Assembly: GCA_964598255.1 (NCBI GenBank)
Contig: CAZRBA010000041.1
Span: forward strand, 1-30,048
DNA from: Caldithrix sp964598255
GTDB taxonomy: Bacteria; Calditrichota; Calditrichia; Calditrichales; Calditrichaceae
Direction: 5' to 3'
Length of the DNA stretch: 30,048 nt
Part shown: piece after piece, positions 1-7,063 of the stretch
Numbering within the stretch: the stretch's first letter is position 1
Layout: every line of letters begins with the position of its first letter
The notes under the pieces: model-generated
What the model saw: only the letters and a program-made list of their open reading frames with translations
Database searches by the model: none
What the model was told of the DNA's origin: nothing
Made by a program: the position numbers and the translations under genes

Positions 1-210
1 CACAAATACACCATTCAACGATTCAACCAATAAACCATTTAACTTTTTCCCGGCCACTGATCTGCACAGATTGGCACTGATTTCCCTTAACCCTTACACC
101 CTTAACCTTTAACTTAATGCAGCCACCGAACCCCACCGAAGAAGCACCAAATACCCCATTCAACAATTCAACCAATCAACAATTCAACTTTCCCCGGCCA
201 CCGATAGGAC
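1..210. repeat. Dispersed TTCAAC-type intergenic repeat, copy C
   Basis: This non-coding stretch holds two related blocks, at about 12-62 and 158-208. Each consists of runs of a roughly 10-base TTCAACNA motif followed by a CCGGCCACYGAT-like segment. The part from about 40 to 113 (a GGCACTGATTTCCCTTAACC core plus CCTTAA-rich tail) also occurs at about 18,410-18,480. I see no gene in it. It belongs to the dispersed repeat family seen again at 18,246-18,480 and 29,573-29,930. Confidence 0.7.
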
Positions 211-214
211 ACCT

Positions 215-249
215 AAAAAAATTCCCATCCTTAAAACTCGGATGGGAAT
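215..249 (-). terminator. Rho-independent terminator of selD
   Basis: On the minus strand a 10-bp perfect stem, ATTCCCATCC paired with GGATGGGAAT around a 9-base loop, is followed by a run of T residues. It lies 27 bases beyond the selD stop codon and fits the end of the DUF58-selD transcript. Confidence 0.85.
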
Positions 250-275
250 CAACTAAATGGCATCAAGATTGAATT

Positions 276-1340
276 TTAGGTTTCATCCAGTATAAATTTA
301 TTCTCACCACGCTCAATTACCTCACCGATAATTTCCGCTTTAAAAGGATATCCGGCCTTTTGTAACAACTGATTTAATCGTGGTACTTCCGTTGGGTTCA
401 ATGCCATAACCAATCCGCCGTTGGTTTGCGGATCAAAAAGAACACAATATTTAGGATTCATAAAGTCTTCCACACCGGCGATAATTTCTTTGGCATGTAA
501 TATATTGCCATGTAAACCTCCTGGCCAAGCCGAATGGTCTTCGTACACTTCTTTGAATGCTTCGAATGTGGGAACTCTATTCAAAAAAAGACGAATGGAA
601 AGATGGTCGTTTCCGGACAACATTTCGTCAACATGACCAATCAACCCGAATCCCGTTACATCGGTACAGGCATGCACATCAATCTGATTTTCCACCGAAA
701 GAGTTACCGGCAGGGCATTCACCACTCGCATGCTGTTAATCACCTCTTCTTCTTGCTTTTTTGTCCCTTTTCCATGCATTAACTGGGTAGTAACAACGCC
801 CGTACCGATCGGTTTGGTTAACACAAGTATATCCCCTTTGCGGATGCTATTGTTACGCCATATTTTATCGGGATGTACAATACCCGTAACCGCTAATCCG
901 TAAAGAATTTCCTGATCCTGTATGGAATGACCTCCGGCAACCACACAGCCCACTTCCATTGCTTTGTCCATTCCGCCTTGCAAAATTTTTGCGATTGTTT
1001 CCGGTTTCACTTTGCCCATGTGAAATCCGAGCACGTTAATGGCCTGAACAGGCGTACCTCCCATGGCAAATACGTCGCTCAAAGAATTAGCGGCGGCAAT
1101 CTGTCCGTAAATGTACGGATCGTCTACGATCGGGGTAAAAAAATCGGTAGTCATTATAACAGCAAGAGAGTCATTTATTTTGTACACACTGGCATCATCA
1201 GCCGAATCGTTACCGACCAGCAACCGATCGTGCGCTTTTACCCTGATCTGTGCCAAAATCTTATCCAGAACCTCTGGATGAACCTTACTGGCTCAACCGG
1301 CACACGAAACGATTTGCGTCAGTCGTTTTTCTTCTTTCAA
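276..1340 (-). CDS. selD: Selenide, water dikinase SelD, itself a selenoprotein (in-frame UGA at 1293-1295)
   Basis: SelD makes selenophosphate from selenide and ATP, the selenium donor for selenocysteine. A standard caller starts at an internal TTG at 1256 and loses the N-terminus. Reading upstream in the same frame gives CAGUASK, where U is a TGA codon at 1293-1295. This is the catalytic loop of the family, with Sec16 at the usual Cys/Sec position and Lys19 three residues on. The full frame starts at TTG 1340-1338, five bases after GGAGAAGG, and gives 354 residues, a normal length. The start overlaps the stop of the DUF58 gene (TTGA), suggesting translational coupling. The rest is typical AIR-synthase-fold SelD, including the GGHSIQD stretch and the NGGL motif near the C-terminus. 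A hairpin just after the UGA fits a bacterial SECIS. Confidence 0.95.
1263..1292 (-). promoter_or_regulatory. SECIS-like hairpin of selD
   Basis: Starting 13 bases after the UGA, the minus strand has ATCCAG, loop AGGTT, CTGGAT: a perfect 6-bp stem with a G in the second loop position. A short lower pairing GCCA/TGGC can also form around it. The UGA-to-loop distance (19 bases) and the loop G match the known bacterial SECIS pattern that SelB reads, as in E. coli fdhF. The fold is seen in sequence; SelB binding is inferred. Confidence 0.75.
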
Positions 1341-2233
1341 AACAACCTTCTCCGTTTGCTTAAAAATTTAGTTAATGCAATGTTCAGCGGTTCATCCGTG
1401 AACATTTGTTGATAATCGATATTGTTTTTGCTTAATTCAAGTTGAAAATATTTTAAAAACGATTTAAAGCGTTCCCGATACTGTTGACGGATAAAAAAGG
1501 GCTGAGTTTTTATCTTTTCTCCGCTTTCGAGATCTTTAAACATAACGTTTCCGGTAAAAGCGAACTCCGATTCCTGACGATCCAAAATATGAAAGACCAA
1601 CACTTCATGTTTATCATGCCTAAAATGTTTTAACCCTTTGATAATTTGTTCCGGATCATCCAACAAATCGGAAATTAATATGATTAAACCACGACGCCGA
1701 AATTGTTCGGCTATGCGATGCAAAACGGTTGCTACAGAAGTATCGTGTCCCATACGCACTTGCTCTATTTGCCCTAACATTTGTCGGAGATAAGAACCCA
1801 TAGAGCGCGGCGGCATCTGCAAGCGTATTTGGTCATCGAACAGTACCAATCCCGTGGCATCGCGCTGATGCAATAACAGATATGCCAGTGCCGAAGCCAA
1901 ATACGAAGCGTACATCCATTTGCTTATTTTTCCGCTTCGATAACTCATGGAAGACGAAACATCTAACAGGATGTAGCTGCGCAAATTGGTCTCTTCTTCA
2001 AATTGTTTAATATAATAACGATCGGTGCGGGCAAATACTTTCCAATCGACAAACCGCAACGCATCGCCGGGCATGTAAGGACGATGTTGAGAAAACTCCA
2101 CGCTGAATCCGTGAAACGGACTTTTGTGCAATCCCGTAATAAACCCTTCTACAACGGAGCGAGCAATCAACTCCAAATTACCGATATTGGCCAGAAATTG
2201 CGGATCGAGATATTTGCTTGTATTTGCCTGCAC
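1337..2233 (-). CDS. DUF58 family protein (von Willebrand A-like)
   Basis: This 298-residue protein has the DUF58 signature: SxHRPYMPGDALRFVDWKVFART-like stretch near residue 50-70, followed by a VWA-like core with LLDVSSSMS (MIDAS-type DxSxS) and a later SDLLDD. Family members are usually encoded with MoxR AAA ATPases and act in metalloprotein or complex assembly, but no MoxR gene lies in this window. The chosen start is GTG at 2233; no ATG is in frame nearby and the upstream Shine-Dalgarno is weak. Its stop codon overlaps the TTG start of selD, so the two are probably co-translated; whether this reflects a functional link is unknown. Confidence 0.85.
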   Translation of the reverse strand: MQANTSKYLDPQFLANIGNLELIARSVVEGFITGLHKSPFHGFSVEFSQHRPYMPGDALRFVDWKVFARTDRYYIKQFEEETNLRSYILLDVSSSMSYRSGKISKWMYASYLASALAYLLLHQRDATGLVLFDDQIRLQMPPRSMGSYLRQMLGQIEQVRMGHDTSVATVLHRIAEQFRRRGLIILISDLLDDPEQIIKGLKHFRHDKHEVLVFHILDRQESEFAFTGNVMFKDLESGEKIKTQPFFIRQQYRERFKSFLKYFQLELSKNNIDYQQMFTDEPLNIALTKFLSKRRRLF

Positions 2234-2305
2234 TGCCCGTTTCTTTTCATATTAAAATCGAAAGGCAAAATTAAAAAATTTGTGCTAAAAATCCAATAAT
2301 TTTTT

Positions 2306-2464
2306 TTAGAAAATAGAAATTGTTTTGGGCTTCGGAACTAATTTTTTATCCAGATATAACGTATAGGCAAGCACTCGGTGCGTACGCTTTAACGTTAGCA
2401 ATAATAAGGCAAGAAGAATGTAATTAGATTCGGAGGATTTGCTTAATTGGCTTATTCGAGCCAC
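2306..2464 (-). CDS. Possible 52-residue membrane peptide
   Basis: In the gap between the four-cysteine membrane protein and the DUF58 gene an open frame runs from GTG 2464 to TAA 2306. It contains a hydrophobic stretch (YILLALLLLTL) followed by a basic tail (KKLVPKPK). The frame is open back to the preceding stop, but there is no ATG and only a weak GGAA just before the GTG. It could be a small membrane protein, a remnant of a longer neighbour, or chance. I do not recognise it. Confidence 0.25.
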   Translation of the reverse strand: MARISQLSKSSESNYILLALLLLTLKRTHRVLAYTLYLDKKLVPKPKTISIF

Positions 2465-2478
2465 TTCCGAAAACGCAT

Positions 2479-2802
2479 TTAAAAATTACGTTCCGGTTCA
2501 AAATATTTACAACTGTCCTGCAACATAATATCGCGTTCGGTCAAACGGCACCGGTAATAAAAGTCTTCGTCACCGGCAGCCGTTGTTTTAATATAAGCTT
2601 GGCGAAACTTGCAAAATTGGCAGGTACGCATGTTTATTTGGTTAGCGCGATGGACATATTGTGTTTTTTGCAATATGGGCGCAACCACATTCAAAATGCT
2701 GCGTAATCGAATAATTATCATACGAATTCGCACTAAGGCGATAATTTGAATAATTAACAGTACAAAAAACGCTATTAATAAAATACTAAATAAATCCATC
2801 AT
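2479..2802 (-). CDS. Small membrane protein with four conserved-looking cysteines
   Basis: This 107-residue protein starts with a strong transmembrane helix (about residues 4-25, FSILLIAFFVLLIIQIIALV) and then a basic, cytoplasm-facing segment. The C-terminal half has a CQFC pair, then single cysteines in YYRCR and DSCKYF. The C-x2-C...C...C spacing fits a small zinc or iron-sulfur site. No family is recognised. It starts at ATG 2802, lies 63 bases after the upstream gene on the same strand, and is probably co-transcribed with it. Whether the cysteines bind metal is inference. Confidence 0.6.
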   Translation of the reverse strand: MMDLFSILLIAFFVLLIIQIIALVRIRMIIIRLRSILNVVAPILQKTQYVHRANQINMRTCQFCKFRQAYIKTTAAGDEDFYYRCRLTERDIMLQDSCKYFEPERNF

Positions 2803-2865
2803 ACCGTTACTAAAATGTTTGTTTATATTTTATTACGATTCAAAACGAAATAAGGTTTCCCGAAA

Positions 2866-3624
2866 TCACGGTTTGGCGATTAATCGGATTCCTTCTTTCG
2901 CTCTATTCCAATCTTCGTACTCAAATATGAAACACTTTAATAAATCGGATGAATTTTGTAAAACTTTGATAAAATGTACCCAAGGCAACGCACCTTGCAA
3001 AAAAGAGGTCCAGTATTTTCGTTCTCCGCCCTTTTTGCTTTGATCGATGGCATGAATCATAAAAGGAATGCGATATTGGGAAAGGAGGGAAAGCAAGCGA
3101 TCAATTTGGTGTGTAATTTCCTTAAAAGGCATTTCCCGTGGCGCCTGATGATAAAATCGCGGAATATCCAGCACGGCCCAACGTGGGGACGAGATCGATT
3201 GGCTTTGTAAAAAATCCCAAAAAGAAAGAGGTTCGCTTTGGGGACGATCGTTTTCCGCCGCCAAAATTATTTCCGGATAAAAATCCAAAAAGCGTACTAC
3301 GGTTGCCGTCCACTGCTGATGTTGTATGATTACTATGGGAATACGTTCGCAAAAACCGTTTAAGGTATGCAGAATATATTGAACCGTGGCTTCTCCGGCA
3401 TTAGCCGGTAAATGGAAATAGGCTTTAAGTCCGCGCCCATTTTTAAGGAAGGTAATTAAATCTTCTTTTAACGTTTGCGGGTTAATAAAAAGCTGAACAT
3501 GCCGCAGATTTTCTGCTTGCGCCCATTCAATGGTTCCCTGCCAACTAAAATGCAGTTCTCGAGCTACCGAGGTAGCTATGCCAATTTTCGAGCGCTCAAT
3601 GCGATGAATTAAGTTTAATTCCAT
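2866..3624 (-). CDS. Probable TIM-barrel protein (sugar-phosphate isomerase/AP-endonuclease-2-like)
   Basis: The 252-residue sequence alternates predicted strands and helices and has features reminiscent of the xylose-isomerase-like TIM barrel superfamily: an early WAQAENLRHVQLFI segment, AAENDR in the middle, AVLDIPRFY and a late FEYEDWNRAKEGIRLI. Metal-ligand residues cannot be assigned with confidence, so the enzyme activity is open. The start ATG at 3624 overlaps the last 29 bases of folD, which shows tight operon packing. Function is unknown; the fold assignment is moderate. Confidence 0.6.
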   Translation of the reverse strand: MELNLIHRIERSKIGIATSVARELHFSWQGTIEWAQAENLRHVQLFINPQTLKEDLITFLKNGRGLKAYFHLPANAGEATVQYILHTLNGFCERIPIVIIQHQQWTATVVRFLDFYPEIILAAENDRPQSEPLSFWDFLQSQSISSPRWAVLDIPRFYHQAPREMPFKEITHQIDRLLSLLSQYRIPFMIHAIDQSKKGGERKYWTSFLQGALPWVHFIKVLQNSSDLLKCFIFEYEDWNRAKEGIRLIAKP

Positions 3625-4498
3625 TTTGATTTGCAGCTACGGTTAACGTATTGAACATCAGCATGGCAATGGTCATGGGCCCCACTCCACCGGGGACAGG
3701 TGTAATTGCCCGCACGTTAGGCAGCACGGAGTCAAAATCTACATCTCCTACCAAGCGGTACCCTTTATCATTGTCTGCCTCCACGCGGTTAATGCCCACA
3801 TCAATAACCACCGCACCTTGTTTTACCATTTCGGCGGAAACAAACGCCGGTTTTCCCATTGCGGCAATAAGCACATCCGCGCGACGCGTATGTTCGGCCA
3901 AATTTTCGGTGCGACTGTGAACAACCGTTACCGTGGCATTGGCCCGCTCGTTCTTCTGCAAAAGCAAATTGGCCATTGGTTTTCCTACGATATTGCTCCT
4001 TCCGATAACCACAGCATGTTTTCCGCTTAAAGAAATATCGTAATATTTTAAAATTTCCATAATGCCCGCCGGGGTGCATGGCAATACGTATGGCTTTCCG
4101 CTAACCAACAGCCCAACATTGCGCGGGTGAAAGCAATCTACATCTTTATCGGGGTTAATGCGCATAATTACGTTATGCTCATTAATGTGCTCAGGTAAAG
4201 GTAACTGCACTAAAATGCCATGTACCGCAGGATCTGCATTCAGTTTGTCGATCATGCGCAACAATTCTTTTTCGCTTGTCTCTTGCGGCAGATACACGGT
4301 TTCGGAATCCATGCCCAACTTTTTGCTCGTTTTCTCTTTGCGCCCGACATACACCTTAGAAGCCGGATCGTTACCGACCAGAATTACGCTTAGTTTTGGC
4401 AGCACATGGTGAGACTTTAATTTTTCAAGGCCGGAAGCCACTTTTTGATAAACATGTTCGGCAACCGGTTTTCCTTTGAGTAGTTTTTCTTCAAACAC
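3596..4498 (-). CDS. folD: Bifunctional methylenetetrahydrofolate dehydrogenase/cyclohydrolase
   Basis: FolD interconverts 5,10-methylene-, methenyl- and 10-formyl-tetrahydrofolate in the cytosol, feeding purine and formyl-Met synthesis. At 300 residues the length is normal. Visible signatures are YVGRKEKTSKKLGM with the catalytic lysine region (about residues 50-65), GILVQLPLPEH, NPDKDVDCFHP, the NADP-binding VIGRSNIVGKPMANLLL (about 165-180) and the C-terminal TPVPGGVGPMT. The start is ATG at 4498. It lies downstream of rny, separated by 145 bases in which I see no clear signal, and overlaps the following gene by 29 bases. Confidence 0.97.
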   Translation of the reverse strand: MFEEKLLKGKPVAEHVYQKVASGLEKLKSHHVLPKLSVILVGNDPASKVYVGRKEKTSKKLGMDSETVYLPQETSEKELLRMIDKLNADPAVHGILVQLPLPEHINEHNVIMRINPDKDVDCFHPRNVGLLVSGKPYVLPCTPAGIMEILKYYDISLSGKHAVVIGRSNIVGKPMANLLLQKNERANATVTVVHSRTENLAEHTRRADVLIAAMGKPAFVSAEMVKQGAVVIDVGINRVEADNDKGYRLVGDVDFDSVLPNVRAITPVPGGVGPMTIAMLMFNTLTVAANQNGIKLNSSH

Positions 4499-4643
4499 CG
4501 TAAAATCCCTTTGGTTAATAATGTTTTTGTTTCTATACGGCTTTTTCTAAGCTTAAAACAACGATAAGCCGGTGTATCTCGTAAAAAAATCTTATTTTGG
4601 AGTCACCGATTTCAATTCTCCTTTCATCCCGTTGGCAAAAAAA

Positions 4644-6197
4644 TCAAGCAAAATCCAATGCTCTAAATTCACGGATCACAACAACCTTTACCTGTCCCGG
4701 ATAGCCTGAATCACTTTGAATTTTTTTGGCGATATCTTTGGCCAGCATGTAACTGGCGGTGTCGTCCACCTTTTCATGATCCACGATTACGCGTACTTCC
4801 TTACCAGCCTGTATGGCATAAGCCGCTTTAACGCCTTCGAAGGACATGGCAATATTTTCAAATGAGGTCATGCGACTTACAAAATTTTCGATTACTTCGC
4901 GACGGGCGCCTGGGCGCGAACGACTGATATCATTGGCAATTTGTACTAAGATGGTAATGGGCGAAATGGCTTCTACCGCCCCGTGATGTCCGGCAATAGC
5001 ATTTAATACGATGGGATTTTCACCATATTTTTTGGCAATATCAAATCCCAATTGGGCATGATCGCCTTCCACACTGCGCCGATCCAGCGCACGACCGATA
5101 TCATGTAGCAATCCGGCACGACGCGCCAGTTGTTCGTCCAACCCCAGTTCAGCAGCCATAATACCGGCAATGGTGGCCACTTCTTTGCTGTGCTGCAATA
5201 CATTTTGTCCGTAACTGGTGCGGAATCGTAATTTGCCCAAGAGATAAATCAAATCCGGATGCAAGCCGTGCAATCCGACATCAATAAGGGCCTGTTCACC
5301 AAGTTCTCGCAAATACTCGTCCATTTCCTGAACGGTTTTTTCGTATGTTTCTTCGATGCGCCCAGGATGAATTCGACCGTCATTAACCAGCTTTTCCATA
5401 GTTAAGCGCGCCAGTTCTCTGCGGAACGGATCGTAACCGCTCAAAATCACTGCTTCCGGGGTGTCATCCACAATCACATCAATACCGGTAACAATTTCGA
5501 AGGCACGGATATTGCGGCCTTCGCGCCCGATAATGCGCCCCTTCATTTCGTCGCTGGGCAAGGTAACAATAGAAACCGTCGATTCGATGGCATGATCCGA
5601 AGCGGTTTGCTGCATAGCCGAAATAACCACATCTTTGGCTTTGTTCTGCGCTTCTTTTTGTGCCTCGTCAATAATTTTGTAAACCAATCCGGCGGCCTCT
5701 TTTTTAGCCGTATCGATTAAATTATCCAACAGCAATTGTTTGGCTTCTTCGCGGGTTAAGCCGGCAATAGTTTCCAGCTTACGATTTTGCTCGTCTAAAA
5801 GCGCTTCTAATTTTTCCTGTTTAATATTGAGTTGATTTTCTTTGTTTCTCAGTTCGCGTTCATGCAAAAACAAATCGCGTTCTTTTTTACGAATCAAATC
5901 GACTTTACGATCCAGATTATTTTCACGCGTATTTAAATCGCTCTCCAACTGGTGTAACGATTTTCGTTTTGCCTCGAATTCTTCTTCCAGATGTTGTTTC
6001 ATCTGAAAAATTTCGTCTTCGGCTTCTAATAATTTTTCTTTCTTCTCATTTTCCGCTTCGTCTTTAGCCGTTTCGATAATTTCCTGACTTCTTTTTTTGA
6101 CCGCAGATAGGCTGTTTTTGCCTAACCACGAATTTAAAAGCCAGCCGATACCAAAGGAAAGAACCACCAGCAGAATCATTATGAATACAATCGTCAC
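4644..6197 (-). CDS. rny: Ribonuclease Y
   Basis: RNase Y is the membrane-anchored endoribonuclease that starts mRNA turnover in many bacteria lacking RNase E. This 517-residue protein has every expected part: an N-terminal transmembrane helix (about 1-22), a long charged coiled coil (about 25-190), a KH RNA-binding domain with GRIIGREGRNIRAFE (about 220-235) and an HD domain with the metal-binding HDIG motif near residue 366. The start ATG is preceded by a good Shine-Dalgarno (AAAGGAGG). It lies just downstream of the probable 6S RNA and zapA. Confidence 0.97.
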   Translation of the reverse strand: MTIVFIMILLVVLSFGIGWLLNSWLGKNSLSAVKKRSQEIIETAKDEAENEKKEKLLEAEDEIFQMKQHLEEEFEAKRKSLHQLESDLNTRENNLDRKVDLIRKKERDLFLHERELRNKENQLNIKQEKLEALLDEQNRKLETIAGLTREEAKQLLLDNLIDTAKKEAAGLVYKIIDEAQKEAQNKAKDVVISAMQQTASDHAIESTVSIVTLPSDEMKGRIIGREGRNIRAFEIVTGIDVIVDDTPEAVILSGYDPFRRELARLTMEKLVNDGRIHPGRIEETYEKTVQEMDEYLRELGEQALIDVGLHGLHPDLIYLLGKLRFRTSYGQNVLQHSKEVATIAGIMAAELGLDEQLARRAGLLHDIGRALDRRSVEGDHAQLGFDIAKKYGENPIVLNAIAGHHGAVEAISPITILVQIANDISRSRPGARREVIENFVSRMTSFENIAMSFEGVKAAYAIQAGKEVRVIVDHEKVDDTASYMLAKDIAKKIQSDSGYPGQVKVVVIREFRALDFA

Positions 6198-6243
6198 CTT
6201 TCAACCTCCTCTTTCGCATCCTTAAATAAAAGGAATCCGTAAA

Positions 6244-6437
6244 TAAAAAAGCCCTGCCTCTTTACCGGACTACTCATAGAACCTTTTTATCAGCACAGTG
6301 GGCACCTCCTGAACGGGTCATGCTTCCTCTGCATCCCGAAGCGAATCGAGACCGGGGCTTGCAATCAACGCTCAGAGACCGGTTCCCTGTTTTGATGGTG
6401 TTGGTCCTATTTAGTCCCGCGTAAGGAGACAGGGCTA
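6244..6437 (-). ncRNA. ssrS: Probable 6S RNA
   Basis: Between zapA and rny lies a 260-base gap on the minus strand. Its 5' segment AGCCCTGTCTC (6436-6426) pairs with the 3' segment GAGGCAGGGCT (6260-6250), an 11-bp closing stem with one G-U pair, and the 3' side runs directly into T6. The enclosed RNA is about 190 bases, close to the usual 6S length, and contains many potential internal pairings. Adjacency to zapA is a known 6S location in proteobacteria. 6S RNA binds the housekeeping RNA polymerase holoenzyme. The call rests on position, size, closing stem and terminator, not on a full covariance match. Confidence 0.65.
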
Positions 6438-6460
6438 AATAGCAAAGGAAAAGAACAACT

Positions 6461-6748
6461 CTATTCTTCTAAAATTTCGGCCAGTTCACGATTTAATCGT
6501 TTCGCTTCTTCATCTAATTGATCCAATAGTTTTTGCCGATACAATCGCTCCTGAAATAACTCTTCCGTAATATTTAAGGCAGCCAATATGGCAATTTTGG
6601 CTGTTGATTTAATTGATTGATTTTTATCGATTGCTCGCATTTTTTCATCAATATATTGAGCGATTTCTTTTACATATTTTTCATCACTATCCGAGACCAA
6701 AGTATATTCCGAACCGAATATGTTTGTCCGAATCTGGCCAGCAGCCAT
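6461..6748 (-). CDS. zapA: Cell division protein ZapA
   Basis: ZapA promotes bundling of FtsZ filaments at the division site. The 95-residue protein has the family pattern: a short N-terminal beta region (IRTNIFGSEYTLVSDSDEKY) followed by a helix and a C-terminal coiled coil rich in leucine and charged residues (IAILAALNITEELFQERL onward). Length is normal. The start is ATG 6748. It follows the small coiled-coil gene by 42 bases, and the probable 6S RNA gene begins about 25 bases after its stop. Confidence 0.9.
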   Translation of the reverse strand: MAAGQIRTNIFGSEYTLVSDSDEKYVKEIAQYIDEKMRAIDKNQSIKSTAKIAILAALNITEELFQERLYRQKLLDQLDEEAKRLNRELAEILEE

Positions 6749-6790
6749 TTTTACTTCTTTTCCTTGTTTAAGGTTTCAACACCAAAATAA

Positions 6791-7060
6791 TTAGTTCGTT
6801 AATTTCTCCAACTCAGCGATCAACCTGTTTAATCGTTGTTTAATTTGCTCTTTGTCGGATTTTAATTTTTTATTTTCAGCCCTTAACTTTTGCACTTCCT
6901 GCGCATCCGTTCTTCTGGTTAAATTTTCGGCCTGCTGCAATCGATTCTTTAACGTTTTATTTTCCTGCTCCAGTTGATAAGTACGAAAGCGCAACACACG
7001 ATATTTTTCAATAACCTGTTGAACGGTTTCCTTTAGTTTGTCAAAGTTTTCAAGATTCAT
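6791..7060 (-). CDS. Short coiled-coil protein, possibly ZapB-like
   Basis: This 89-residue protein is almost entirely charged heptad-type helix (LEQENKTLKNRLQQAE, VQKLRAENKKLKSDKEQ). It begins three bases after pheT ends and precedes zapA, so it is in the same transcript. Size, composition and position suggest a cell-division coiled coil of the ZapB type that works with ZapA, but coiled coils carry little sequence specificity and the name is not certain. Confidence 0.75.
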   Translation of the reverse strand: MNLENFDKLKETVQQVIEKYRVLRFRTYQLEQENKTLKNRLQQAENLTRRTDAQEVQKLRAENKKLKSDKEQIKQRLNRLIAELEKLTN

Positions 7061-7063
7061 TCC

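Noticed and set aside
158..208. CRISPR-like array from the TTCAAC repeats
   Set aside because: The repeated unit is only about 10 bases, without regular 25-40-base spacers, and no cas genes are nearby.
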